41,245 nt of DNA from DASZOC01 sp035550975 (GTDB taxonomy: Bacteria > Actinomycetota > CADDZG01 > WHSQ01): the NCBI GenBank assembly GCA_035550975.1, contig DASZOC010000009.1:1-41245 (forward strand), written 5' to 3'. Shown piece by piece: positions 29,317-38,667 of this stretch (position 1 is the stretch's first letter; each line of letters opens with the position of its first letter). Below the pieces are notes generated by a model. The model saw only the letters and a program-made list of their open reading frames with translations, was not told the origin of the DNA and searched no databases. The translations under genes were made by a program, and so were the position numbers.

Positions 29317-31668
29317 ATGGCCTCTGGCGAGGAGATCGACGTACCTCATAAGGCTTCCACCGCCACGGATGCGCCCGAGCCGGGCCCGCCCGCCGCGGGC
29401 GTGCCGGTGAAGGTCGAGGCGCCTCCGGCACCGCGGGCTCCGACCGACGGCCGAGGTGTCAAGGCGGTGCTCAAGAAGGTCCGTTCGACGCGGCCCGATT
29501 CTCTGGCTCCGTTCGACCAGCTGGTCCGCGAGGTCCGCGCACGACGACCGAAGGCAGATCTCAAGAAGATCGAGCGGGCTTACCTGATCGCCGAGAGGGC
29601 GCACACGGGACAGGTCCGGAAATCCGGCGATCCGTTCATCAGCCATCCGGTCGGCGTCGCGACGATCCTCGCGCAGCTGGGACTCGACGAAGAGACGGTG
29701 GCCGCGGCGCTCCTCCACGACGCGGTCGAGGACACGGAGCTGTCACTCGCCGACGTCGAGACCGAGATGGGCTTCCAGATCGCGACCTTGATCGACGGGG
29801 TCACGAAGCTCGACAAGATCCGCTATCGCTCGGCGGAGCAGACGCGAGCCGACAACCTCCGCAAGATGATCGTCGCGACCGCTCGTGACGTACGTGTGCT
29901 GCTGATCAAGATCGCGGATCGTCTCCACAACATGCGGACGCTCGAGCCGTTGGCGCGCGATAAGCGGGACATGATCGCTCGCGAGACGCTCGAGATATAC
30001 GCGCCGCTCGCGCACCGTCTCGGGATGTATGCGATCAAGTGGGAGATGGAGGACCTCGCGCTCAAGACGCTGCATCCGAAGCGGTACGAGGAGATCGAGA
30101 CCTTGGTCCACGACCGCCAGCCGGAGCGCGAGCGCGCGCTCGAGCAGGTGTCGAATGAGATCGCCGGCAAGCTACGTGAGGTCAAGATCAAGGCCGAGGT
30201 GTCGGGACGGCCGAAGCACCTGTATGCGATCTACGAGAAGATCGTCCTGCGGGGCAAGGAGTTCAACGAGATCTTCGACCTCGTTGGGGTCCGCGTCGTG
30301 GTCGACAGCGTGAAGGACTGCTACGCCACGCTCGGCGCTCTGCACACCCTCTACACGCCGATCCCGGGCCGGTTCAAGGACTACATCGCGATGCCCAAGT
30401 TCAACATGTACCAGTCCCTGCATACGACCGTCATGGGTCACGGTGGACGTCCGGTCGAGATCCAGATCCGAACGCGCGACATGCATCGAGCGGCAGAGTC
30501 GGGCATCGCGGCGCATTGGCTGTACAAGGAGCAACGCCGCGGCAAGGTCCCGGAGGAAGAGATCGCGTGGCTGCAGCGGATGATGGACTGGCAGAAGGAA
30601 TCCGCCGACCCCAAGGACTTCATGGAGTCCTTGAAGATCGACCTCTACGCCGACGAGGTCTTCGTCTTTACACCGAAGGGCGACGTCATCGCGTTGCCCC
30701 GCGGCGCGACTCCGCTGGACTTCGCCTATGCGATCCACACGGAGGTCGGGCACCGCACGGTCGGGGGCCGCGTGAACGGCAAGCTCGTGCCTCTGAGCCA
30801 CGAGCTCGTCTCGGGGGACTCCGTCGAGATCATCACGTCGAAAGGCGCGGCCTCGCCGTCGCGCGACTGGCTCCAGATCGTTGCCACGCCACGTGCACGC
30901 AACAAAATCCGCCAGTGGTTCGCGCGCGAGCGACGGGAGGACGCGTTGGCGCAGGGGCGCGACGCACTGGTCTCCGCGATGCGCAAGCAAGGGCTGCCGG
31001 TGGACAAGATCGCGAAGGGCAGCGTCCTGCAGGAGATCGCGGCGGACCTGCACTATGCAGATCTCGAGACCATGCACGTCGCGATCGGCGAAGGCCACCT
31101 GTCTCCGCAGTCGGTTACGACGCGGGTCATCCGGCTGTTCGAACCGGCTCCCGAGCCCGAACAGGTCACCGAGGAGGTCAGGCGGCGGCGGCCTGCCCGC
31201 CGCGGCAAGGGCGTCATCGTCGAAGGTATGGACGATCTGCTCGTGCGGCTGGCGCGTTGTTGCACTCCGGTGCCCGGCGACCGCATCGTCGGCTTCCTCA
31301 CGCGCGGCCGCGGCGTGTCGGTGCATCGGGACGACTGCCCGAACGCGAAGGTGCTGTCGGACACCGACCACAACCGAATGATCGACGTGTGGTGGGACAA
31401 CCGTCAGCAAGGGACGTTCGTGGTCGCGATCCAGATCGAGGCCCTCGACCGCACGAAGCTGCTCCGTGACGTCACCACGACGATCTCCGACCATGGGATC
31501 CAGATCGTGTCGTCCGCGACCCGCTCGGGCAAGGACGGCATCGCCACGCTGTCGTTCACGTTCGAGCTCGCCGACCCCGCGCACCTCGAGCACCTCATCA
31601 CGTCGATCAAGGGCATCGATTCGGTCTTCGACGCGTACCGCGTGGTCCCGTCCGGCGCCAGATCCTGA
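29317..31668 (+). CDS. Bifunctional (p)ppGpp synthetase/hydrolase Rel
   Basis: This 783-residue long RSH protein both makes and degrades (p)ppGpp. A Pro/Ala-rich extension (about 1-60) precedes the hydrolase domain with HPVGVATIL and the HD pair His134-Asp135 in LLHDAVEDT. The synthetase domain carries FDLVGVRVVV and GRFKDYIAMPKFNMYQSLHT. TGS (VFVFTPKGDVIALPRGATPL), helical, conserved-Cys (LARCCTPVPGDRIVGFLTRG) and ACT domains follow. The HD motif is intact, so hydrolysis is expected. It lies 26 bases after apt. The PBP gene begins 7 bases after its stop. Confidence 0.97.
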   Translation: MASGEEIDVPHKASTATDAPEPGPPAAGVPVKVEAPPAPRAPTDGRGVKAVLKKVRSTRPDSLAPFDQLVREVRARRPKADLKKIERAYLIAERAHTGQVRKSGDPFISHPVGVATILAQLGLDEETVAAALLHDAVEDTELSLADVETEMGFQIATLIDGVTKLDKIRYRSAEQTRADNLRKMIVATARDVRVLLIKIADRLHNMRTLEPLARDKRDMIARETLEIYAPLAHRLGMYAIKWEMEDLALKTLHPKRYEEIETLVHDRQPERERALEQVSNEIAGKLREVKIKAEVSGRPKHLYAIYEKIVLRGKEFNEIFDLVGVRVVVDSVKDCYATLGALHTLYTPIPGRFKDYIAMPKFNMYQSLHTTVMGHGGRPVEIQIRTRDMHRAAESGIAAHWLYKEQRRGKVPEEEIAWLQRMMDWQKESADPKDFMESLKIDLYADEVFVFTPKGDVIALPRGATPLDFAYAIHTEVGHRTVGGRVNGKLVPLSHELVSGDSVEIITSKGAASPSRDWLQIVATPRARNKIRQWFARERREDALAQGRDALVSAMRKQGLPVDKIAKGSVLQEIAADLHYADLETMHVAIGEGHLSPQSVTTRVIRLFEPAPEPEQVTEEVRRRRPARRGKGVIVEGMDDLLVRLARCCTPVPGDRIVGFLTRGRGVSVHRDDCPNAKVLSDTDHNRMIDVWWDNRQQGTFVVAIQIEALDRTKLLRDVTTTISDHGIQIVSSATRSGKDGIATLSFTFELADPAHLEHLITSIKGIDSVFDAYRVVPSGARS

Positions 31669-31675
31669 TCCGATC

Positions 31676-33430
31676 GTGTCGCTGCCTCCTCGCCCGGCGC
31701 GCGGGCGGTCTCTCCGCTGCCTCGCCGTCTTGTCGCTGCTGACGGCTTGCACCCCGGCCGACCTGATGGGAGCGAGCCCGGAGGACGTCGTCTCGGCCTA
31801 CGAGACCCACCTGGAGTTCATCGGAGCGTGGCACGCCGGAGACCACGACGCCATGTCGGGGTTGCTCGCGCAAGAAGACGCCGAACGATGGACGGCCGAG
31901 CGGTTCGAGACGGCGATCGAAGCGGTGACTTCCCACGCCGACATCGAAGAGGTCGATCTGCATGCCGACGACGTGGTTCCTTCGGAGAACGACGCGTCCG
32001 ACGGCAGCGAGACCTTCGACTACGCGATCGAATATGTGTCGGCGGCCGTCGACGCGACCGGCGTGCTGGATGGACGGTTGCCGGTCGTGTTCGACGATGA
32101 CGAAGATCGTTGGGTGATCGAGTGGGATCGTTCGCTGCTCCTGCCCGGCATCGTGGGAGCACGGCGCTTGGACCTGCAGCGCACCTGGCCCCGGCGCGCC
32201 GCGATCCTCGACCGCAGCGGGCGCAAACTGGCACGCGGAGGTGCCGTCGGGAGGCGCTATCCGTTCGGAGCGACCGCGGGGACGACGATCGGTCACATCG
32301 GCGTCGTCGGGAAGAAGACCGTGGCGGAGCATCCCGACCACGAGGTCGGTGACCTCGTCGGCGAGTCCGGCATCGAGGAAGGATTCGAAGAACGTCTCGC
32401 AGGGACGCCGACGACGAAGCTCGTGGTCCTCGGCCGCAAAGCCAAGCGCCTCGAGGTCCTCGCCTCGCAGCGCGGTTCGCCGGCGGCCCCGCTGCGGACG
32501 ACGCTGGACATACGCGTGCAACAGGCCGCGGAGGCCGCGTACGGCTCCACGACCGGTGGCGCCGTCGTCCTCGATCCCGCCACGGGCGACATCCTGGCCG
32601 CGGTCGCGTCGTCGCCGTTCGGGCCCCAGAACTACGTCGGCGTCGCGGGGATCGAGCCTTTCAACCGCGCCCTCTCGGGTCTGTACCCCCCCGGGTCGGC
32701 CCAGAAGGTCGTCACGGCCGCGGCAGCTCTCGACAGCGGAAAGGTCAAGACGACCACGCAGTTGACGGGCCCGGCCGAGTACAAGGGCGTGCGCAACTTC
32801 GAGTCGGGTGAGTTCGGCACGCTCTCGTTCGCCAGCGCGTTGCACAACAGCGTCAACACGGCTTTCGCTCAGGTCGCGGAGCGACTCGGTGCGAAACGCA
32901 TCACCCGTTATGCGGAGCTGTTCGGGTTCAACCGCGAGCCGGCGATGCCGTTGGGGGCCGCGCGATCTTCATTCCCCGTGCCGGAAGACCACGGCGACCT
33001 GATGTGGGGAGCCATAGGTCAAGCTCAGGTCGTCGCGACGCCGCTACAGATGGCGACGATCGCGGCCACGATCGCGAACGGCGGCAAGCGCATGGAGCCA
33101 CGCGTGACGATGCGCGCGCCGAAAGCGGGAGAGCGCGTGGTGTCGCGCAAGACGGCACGGACGATGACCGAGCTGATGGAAGGCGTGGTCCAGGGTGGCA
33201 CGGGTGTCGGTGCGCAGATCCCGGGTGTGCGGGTGGCGGGCAAGACGGGAACCGCCGAGGTCGACGTCGGTGGGGAGCGAAGAAACCACGCGTGGTTCGT
33301 GTGCTTCGCGCCCGCCGGCAACCCGAAGGTGGCGGTAGCGGTGGTGTCGGAGTACGGGGGAGTCGGGGGTCAGGTCGCCGCCCCTCTAGCCCGCGCCATC
33401 CTCAGCGCGGTGTTGCCGCTGGTCCGATGA
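31676..33430 (+). CDS. Lipoprotein class B penicillin-binding protein with NTF2-like domain
   Basis: This 584-residue protein has a lipoprotein signal, CLAVLSLLTAC, with Cys25, in place of the usual membrane helix. Residues about 33-150 are an NTF2-like (MecA_N) domain (SPEDVVSAYETHLEFIGAWH), followed by a PBP dimer-type region with WPRRAAILDRSGRKLA, and the transpeptidase domain with all three motifs: Ser341-x-x-Lys344 in YPPGSAQK, Ser392-Val-Asn394, and Lys523-Thr-Gly in AGKTGTAEV. It should cross-link peptidoglycan at the outer membrane face. MecA_N-type class B PBPs often have low beta-lactam affinity. The GTG start at 31676 has a poor ribosome binding site; coupling to rel is likely. Confidence 0.92.
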   Translation: MSLPPRPARGRSLRCLAVLSLLTACTPADLMGASPEDVVSAYETHLEFIGAWHAGDHDAMSGLLAQEDAERWTAERFETAIEAVTSHADIEEVDLHADDVVPSENDASDGSETFDYAIEYVSAAVDATGVLDGRLPVVFDDDEDRWVIEWDRSLLLPGIVGARRLDLQRTWPRRAAILDRSGRKLARGGAVGRRYPFGATAGTTIGHIGVVGKKTVAEHPDHEVGDLVGESGIEEGFEERLAGTPTTKLVVLGRKAKRLEVLASQRGSPAAPLRTTLDIRVQQAAEAAYGSTTGGAVVLDPATGDILAAVASSPFGPQNYVGVAGIEPFNRALSGLYPPGSAQKVVTAAAALDSGKVKTTTQLTGPAEYKGVRNFESGEFGTLSFASALHNSVNTAFAQVAERLGAKRITRYAELFGFNREPAMPLGAARSSFPVPEDHGDLMWGAIGQAQVVATPLQMATIAATIANGGKRMEPRVTMRAPKAGERVVSRKTARTMTELMEGVVQGGTGVGAQIPGVRVAGKTGTAEVDVGGERRNHAWFVCFAPAGNPKVAVAVVSEYGGVGGQVAAPLARAILSAVLPLVR

Positions 33431-33443
33431 TGCGAGCCACGAC

Positions 33444-33893
33444 ATGAGGGCGGTCGTGCAGCGGTCGGGTCCCGCGTCCGTCGCGGTCGCGGGCGACGTC
33501 GTCGGGTCGATCGACGCGGGAGTCGTGCTGCTCGTTGCAGTGTCCCCGGACGACAGCGACCGGGAGGCGAAGTGGCTCGCGGACAAGGTCGCGAACCTGC
33601 GGATCTTCTCCGACGACGAGGGAAAGATGAATCGCTCCCTGCTGGACGCGGGCGGTGAGGCGCTCGTCGTGTCGCAGTTCACGCTCTACGGCGACGCGCG
33701 GAAAGGACGCCGCCCCTCGTTCATCCGCGCCGCGCAGGGCGCGGAAGCGGCGAGGCTCTACGAGAAAGTGATCGCCGAGCTGGGGCTGCTCGGCGTTACG
33801 TGCGCGTCGGGAGAGTTCGGCGCCGACATGCAGGTGAGCCTCGTCAACGACGGACCCGTAACGATCCTGCTCGATTCGGAAAAACGCTTCTGA
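33444..33893 (+). CDS. dtd: D-aminoacyl-tRNA deacylase
   Basis: This 149-residue homodimeric editing enzyme removes D-amino acids (and glycine from tRNA(Ala)) from tRNA. The hallmark motifs are SQFTLYGDARKGRRPSF (about 90-106) and the cross-subunit NDGPVTILLDS near the C terminus. It starts at ATG 33444, 13 bases after the PBP stop, and is the last + strand gene before the convergent HNH gene. Full length. Confidence 0.97.
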   Translation: MRAVVQRSGPASVAVAGDVVGSIDAGVVLLVAVSPDDSDREAKWLADKVANLRIFSDDEGKMNRSLLDAGGEALVVSQFTLYGDARKGRRPSFIRAAQGAEAARLYEKVIAELGLLGVTCASGEFGADMQVSLVNDGPVTILLDSEKRF

Positions 33894-33941
33894 GTAGCAG
33901 CGGAGCTTTGGTCGATTCTCGCAACCGCGCGGCGAGGGGGA

Positions 33942-35312
33942 CTAAGGGCGCGCTGCCGCAGGTTGTCCCCGTATCGGAACAGCCAGCTTCCCCGTCACAC
34001 TGAGCAGCGCGTCGACGCAATAAGCAAGATCGATCCCCGCACCGTCCCATTGCGTCTGGCAGGTCTCTTTGTCGATGTCCAAGCCGGCGTGCTCGTTGTC
34101 CTCGACGATCCGCGTCATGTCACCATGCCCGAGCGCGGGGGAGCGAGGGATCAGGTGGCCTTCGGGATTGAAGAACGACAAGCTCATGTCCTCGTTGATC
34201 TGGATCTTGAAGCCGCCTTCGTGGACCAGACGGTGGTGATGCCAGCACAGCAGCGCCAGGTTCTCTAGCTTGGTCTCGCCGAGATAGACCCAGTGGACGA
34301 CGTGGTGTGCTTCGAGGAACCGTTTGCGGTCGCATCCCGGGAACACGCAGCATGCATCGCGTTTCTCGAGCGCCTTTCGCATCCGCGGCGAGACGACGCG
34401 CTTCCTGCGCCCCAGGTCTTTGAGCTCGCCGTCTCCTTCGAAGTAGCTCTCCAGCGCGCAGTCGCAGGTGAGGCGCCGCGCGGTCTCCGATGCCAGCGTG
34501 GGACCGTCGGTGACCTCGCAACGCTCGCCGGTCCCGTTGAGCAGCGACATCACGTCGACGTGGACGGCGACCTTCGGGATGACCACGGGCCGTTGCGTCC
34601 CACGACGGGTTCCGTGCAGCGCGGCGCGTGCCACCTCCGTCAGCGCATCGGCACATAGCTGCTCGACGGTCGTGTCCTTGACGGTTTCTTGATCGAGCTC
34701 GTCGCGCAGGGTCTGCTCCGCGGCTTCCAGCGCGGCGACCAGGATCTGTCCCTCTTCCGGGGAAAGCTTGCCGGTGATGCGCAGGAATCCATCGTCGTCG
34801 AAGTAGTAGTGGAGACAGCGTTGTGTATGGCGGGCCTCCGCGAGCTCCGCCTCGGCGCGATCGAGAAACCCCTTGTAGGCCCGCATGACCCTCTGTAGCT
34901 GTCCCGCGGTGGTGTAGCGAGCCATGTTGAGGAACTCCGCTTCGACCTCCGGCGTCGCGCACGGCACCATGACCCGCACCTGCCAGTAGGAGAGTTCGCC
35001 GCGACCGAATGCGGCCGCGATCTGGGGAAGCTCGCGGAGCTTCCGGGCGACCCGCACGTGATGGCGTGCATCTGCCGGGGTCACCCCCAGCCGCCACGCG
35101 ACCCACTCGGCGAGGGTCTTCGCGCCGTGGTCGCCCCATCCCTCGAGCTCGTCGAAGGAGGCGATGTCGTCGATCAGCCGGGCCATCGCCGCGTTGATGT
35201 GCGAGCCTGCCTCGCCGATCGCCGTATCCACCGCGGCCACCCGCCGGCGCCGCTCCACCTCGTCGACCTCCAGGGGAGGCAGCTTGTGGCCGAGATCTCC
35301 GGTAACGAACAT
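33942..35312 (-). CDS. DUF222 / HNH endonuclease (13E12 repeat family type)
   Basis: This 456-residue protein has an N-terminal helical DUF222 region (about 25-290; EWVAWRLGVTPADARHHVRV at 69-88) and a C-terminal HNH nuclease. The HNH carries a Cys zinc site (CCVFPGC, Cys322 and Cys327), the catalytic EAHHVVHW (His336, His337, His340), Asn351, LLCWHHHRLVHEGG (Cys356, His364), all intact. The family is multicopy in actinobacteria; in Mycobacterium tuberculosis it corresponds to the 13E12 repeat genes, some of which are LexA-controlled. The start is ATG 35312, which lies inside a perfect LexA box, with a strong promoter just upstream and no leader. No transposase, attachment site or inteleted intron is adjacent, so mobility is not shown. 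It is convergent with dtd. Confidence 0.93.
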   Translation of the reverse strand: MFVTGDLGHKLPPLEVDEVERRRRVAAVDTAIGEAGSHINAAMARLIDDIASFDELEGWGDHGAKTLAEWVAWRLGVTPADARHHVRVARKLRELPQIAAAFGRGELSYWQVRVMVPCATPEVEAEFLNMARYTTAGQLQRVMRAYKGFLDRAEAELAEARHTQRCLHYYFDDDGFLRITGKLSPEEGQILVAALEAAEQTLRDELDQETVKDTTVEQLCADALTEVARAALHGTRRGTQRPVVIPKVAVHVDVMSLLNGTGERCEVTDGPTLASETARRLTCDCALESYFEGDGELKDLGRRKRVVSPRMRKALEKRDACCVFPGCDRKRFLEAHHVVHWVYLGETKLENLALLCWHHHRLVHEGGFKIQINEDMSLSFFNPEGHLIPRSPALGHGDMTRIVEDNEHAGLDIDKETCQTQWDGAGIDLAYCVDALLSVTGKLAVPIRGQPAAARP

Positions 35313-35319
35313 ATGTTCG
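35306..35319 (-). promoter_or_regulatory. LexA (SOS) box over the start codon of the HNH gene
   Basis: CGAACATATGTTCG is a perfect palindrome and a perfect CGAAC-N4-GTTCG SOS operator. On the minus strand it contains the ATG start codon (35312-35310) and the predicted transcription start, so LexA would block RNA polymerase at +1. A second box of the same form precedes ruvC. Confidence 0.85.
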
Positions 35320-35349
35320 ATACTAGGCGATCCGGCGCAACCAAGTCAA
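35320..35349 (-). promoter_or_regulatory. Sigma-70-type promoter of the HNH gene
   Basis: On the minus strand TTGACT (35349-35344), an 18-base spacer and TAGTAT (35325-35320) form the best promoter in the window. The -10 ends seven bases before ATG 35312, which puts the start of transcription at the A of the ATG. Confidence 0.75.
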
Positions 35350-35519
35350 GGGAAAATGGGCCCGGTACTCACTTTTTTGCTGATTTGCGGTGGTCGGTCC
35401 GCCCGCCCGTGCCGGACGGGGGATGGAGGCCGGGTCGTCGGTCCGCCCACCCCTGGTCTACGGGTAGGTCTTGCGCTCGCGACGTCGTGCTGCGCGAAGC
35501 TTCGGGGCGAGCGCGGTCC

Positions 35520-36482
35520 CTAGTCCTTCAGAACCCTCCGCGCGGCGTCGGCGACCGCTGCAGGGGTCAGCCCGTACTGGACCAGGAGCTCGTCGGGCTT
35601 TCCGGAGGTCGCATAGGTGTCTCCGATGTTGACGAACGCGAGCCGCGTCGGTTTGCGCTCCGCGACCACCATCGCTACGGTCGCGCCCAGCCCGCCGTAG
35701 GCGAGATGCTCCTCCGCGACGACCAGGCCGCGCGTCTCGTTCGCGGCGCGCTCGATCGCCTCGACGTCGATCGGCTTGACCGTGTGCATGTCGATCACAC
35801 GCGCCGCGACCCCCTCGTCCGCCAGCGTCTCCGCCGCGTCCAGGGCCATCGCGACCATGATCCCGTTCGCGATCAGCGTGACGTCGCCGCCGTCTCGCAG
35901 GGTGTTGGCCTTGCCGAGGTGGAAGTCGGGCCCGGCGGGGTACACGACGGGGACCTTCGGGCGCCCGCAGCGCAGGAAAACGGGGCCGACGTGATCGATC
36001 ATCGTTCTCGTCGCGGCCGCCGCGGAGGGTCCGTCCGCGGGGACGACGACCGCGAACCCTGGAAGTGAGCACGCGAGAGCCACGTCTTCGATCGCCATCT
36101 GCGACGGGCCGTCCTCGCCGATCGAGATGCCCGCGTGGGTGCCGACGAGCTTCACGTTCTGGTTCGGGAACGCGATGGACATCCGGATCTGGTCGAACGC
36201 GTTGGACAACAGGAACGTCGAGAACGATGCCGCCACCGGGATCTTCCCGCACGCCGCGAGTCCCGCTGCGATCCCGACCATGTTCGATTCCGCGATCCCG
36301 ACGTTGAAGAAGCGATCCGGGTACCGCGCCATGAAGTGGTTCGTGAAGGTCGAGTTGTTGACGTCGCCGTCGACGACGACGATACGGTCGTTGTCGGCGC
36401 CGAGCTCTGCCAGCGTCTCGCCAAACGCCTCGCGGGTCGCGGCCCCTTCCGGCAGGTCCAACCTCGTCAATCCGAAGCTCAC
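35520..36482 (-). CDS. Transketolase, C-terminal subunit
   Basis: This 320-residue protein has the pyrimidine-binding and C-terminal domains of transketolase: RIVVVDGDVNNST, FFNVGIAESNMVGIAAGLA, FPNQNVKLVGTHAGISIGED and the C-terminal VVAEEHLAYGGLG. With the N-terminal subunit it would make a heteromeric transketolase of the non-oxidative pentose phosphate pathway. The start is GTG 36482, which overlaps the TGA of the N-terminal subunit (GTGA). Split transketolases are typical of archaea, Firmicutes and scattered deep bacterial lineages. A DXS-like or other TPP enzyme is less likely, given the motifs. Confidence 0.92.
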   Translation of the reverse strand: MSFGLTRLDLPEGAATREAFGETLAELGADNDRIVVVDGDVNNSTFTNHFMARYPDRFFNVGIAESNMVGIAAGLAACGKIPVAASFSTFLLSNAFDQIRMSIAFPNQNVKLVGTHAGISIGEDGPSQMAIEDVALACSLPGFAVVVPADGPSAAAATRTMIDHVGPVFLRCGRPKVPVVYPAGPDFHLGKANTLRDGGDVTLIANGIMVAMALDAAETLADEGVAARVIDMHTVKPIDVEAIERAANETRGLVVAEEHLAYGGLGATVAMVVAERKPTRLAFVNIGDTYATSGKPDELLVQYGLTPAAVADAARRVLKD

Positions 36483-37321
36483 GGTGTCGCTCCGATCTCT
36501 GCAAGCGCAGCCGCTTCGTCGTCCGCCGGGATCGGCTTGCCGTGCCACTTGTCCTGGCCCGCCTCCAGCAGCGCCACACCCTTGCCCTTGATCGTGTTCG
36601 CGACGATCACCTGAGCGCCGCCCGCCATCGAGCGCGCCCAGTCGAACGCGTCCTGGACCTCTTCGAGCGAATGTCCGTCGATCGTGCGACCGGCGAGCCC
36701 GAATGCTTGGAGCTTCTCGTCGAGCGGGTCGAGCGGCTGGATCTCGTCGACGCGGCCGGTCTGCTGGTTGCCGTTACGGTCGATTATCAACGTCAGGTTG
36801 TCGAGGGCGTGATTGCCCGCGTACATCGCCGCCTCCCACACTTGTCCTTGCTCGCTCTCTCCGTCTCCCACCATCACGTAGACGCGGTAATCGCGCCCGT
36901 CCAGCTTCGCCGCCAGAGCGTGGCCGATGCCGATCGAGTACCCCTGCCCGAGCGAGCCGGTCGAAGCCTCGACACCGGGGAGGCGGCACATGTTCGGGTG
37001 CCCCTCCAGCGGAGAACCGAGCGCGCGCAACGTGAGGAGGTCGTCGACGGGGAAGTAACCCGCCTCGGCGAGAACCGCATACAGCGCCGGCGCGCCGTGT
37101 CCTTTCGAGAGGATGAACCGATCGCGGTCGGGGTCGTCGGGGTTCTGCGGGTCGTAACGAAGCACGCCACCGAAATACAGCACGGTCAGTATCTCGACCA
37201 TCGACAGCGACGTCGACGGGTGCCCGGACGCAGCTTTCGTCGTCGCTTCGACGATGTGCTTGCGCAGTCTTCTCGCTATCGCTTCCAGTTCTTCGTTATC
37301 GACGCGACGACCTACCGGCAT
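36479..37321 (-). CDS. Transketolase, N-terminal subunit
   Basis: This 280-residue protein carries the thiamine diphosphate-binding domain: GHPSTSLSMVEILTVLYF, LSKGHGAPALYAVLAEAGY, STGSLGQGYSIGIGHALA, and the TPP motif GDGESEQGQVWEA through LTLIIDRNG. The late KGKGV followed by DKWHGKP is the usual transketolase segment. ATG 37321 has GGGAGG at 37330-37325. It is divergent from hisS across 87 bases. The downstream C-terminal subunit completes the enzyme. Confidence 0.93.
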   Translation of the reverse strand: MPVGRRVDNEELEAIARRLRKHIVEATTKAASGHPSTSLSMVEILTVLYFGGVLRYDPQNPDDPDRDRFILSKGHGAPALYAVLAEAGYFPVDDLLTLRALGSPLEGHPNMCRLPGVEASTGSLGQGYSIGIGHALAAKLDGRDYRVYVMVGDGESEQGQVWEAAMYAGNHALDNLTLIIDRNGNQQTGRVDEIQPLDPLDEKLQAFGLAGRTIDGHSLEEVQDAFDWARSMAGGAQVIVANTIKGKGVALLEAGQDKWHGKPIPADDEAAALAEIGATP

Positions 37322-37395
37322 CTAACCTCCCTGACGAACGCCGGTGTCTTTTCTATCAGGCGAGCGATGTCCGGGGTCGTCGTTCGGCAGGCAAC

Positions 37396-37401
37396 TAGAC
37401 T
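37396..37401 (+). promoter_or_regulatory. Candidate -10 element for hisS, leaderless spacing
   Basis: TAGACT ends seven bases before ATG 37409, so a transcript could begin at the start codon. No ribosome binding site precedes this ATG. A -35 is not clear. Confidence 0.4.
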
Positions 37402-37408
37402 CCCGCCG

Positions 37409-38667
37409 ATGTCCGAGCAAGAAACATCTTTCCGCGCGCCCCGAGGCACCTACGACCTGCTGCCGCCGGCGTCGCTCGAGTGGCGCCACGTGATGGGCCT
37501 CGCGATGGATGTTTTCGCGCTCTCCGGCTACGACCCCGTGGAGACGCCGATCTTCGAGCACACGGAGGTGTTCGAGCGAGGGGTCGGCGAGGCGACCGAG
37601 GTCGTCGGCAAACAGATGTACACGTTCACCGATCGCGGCGACCGCTCGTTGACGTTGCGCCCCGAGGGGACCGCGCCCGTCGTGCGCGCCGTCCTCGAGC
37701 ACAACCTCCACAGAGGGCCCCTTCCGCTGAAACTCGCCTACGCCGGGCCGATGTTCCGCCAGGAGCGTCCGCAGAAAGGGCGATACCGGCAGTTCTGGCA
37801 GGTCGGCATCGAGGCGATCGGCGTAGACGCCGCCGCTCTCGACGCGGAGGTGATCGAGCTTGGCCAGCGGTTCCTGCGCGACTGCGGTGTCGAGACGACG
37901 TTACTGCTCAACTCGATCGGTCACCTCGACCCCGACTGCCGCGGCGGATATCTGGCGGAGCTCCGGCGGTTCCTGCAGGCGCGGCGGGACGACCTCGCCG
38001 AGGACGATCGGGACCGGGTCGACAGGAACCCGTTGCGAACGTTCGACTCGAAGGAGCGGGCTACGGTCGCAGTCATGAAGGACGCACCTCTCATCACCGA
38101 CCACCTGTGTGCAGATTGCGATGCGCACTTCGCCGCGGTCCGCGCTCTCCTCGGCGATCTCGAGGTCCCGTACGTTCTCGAGCCGCGCCTCGTGCGAGGG
38201 CTCGACTACTACACGCGCACCGCGTTCGAGTTCGTCTCCGGCGAGCTCGGGTCGCAGAACGCGGTCGGAGGCGGCGGGCGCTACGACGGCCTCGCGGAGA
38301 GCCTGGGAGGTGACGCGCTACCGGGGATCGGCTTCGCGCTGGGGATCGACCGGATCGTGATCGCACGCGGGACCCATGAGGTGCCGCGGCGCGTGCACGT
38401 CTACGTGGTCGCGGTGGGGGACGAGACCGCCGCGCGCGCCGCGCTGAAGCTGGCGACGCAACTGCGGCGTGCGGGCATCGGCGCCGACCTCGATCTCGCC
38501 GGAAGATCGATGAAGGGGCAGATGAAGCAGGCTTCCGGCTCGGGCGCGCGGTGGGCCGCGATCCTCGGCGAGCGTGAGCTTGCGTCCGGGAAGGCGACGC
38601 TCAAGGATCTGACGACTTCCGACCAGCGCGAGGTCGACGTCGACCAGGTGGCGGAGGTCGTGCGGCC

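Noticed and set aside
33942..35312. HNH gene as a homing endonuclease or insertion sequence
   Set aside because: No intron, intein, terminal repeats or target duplication is visible around it; DUF222-HNH genes are normally free-standing.
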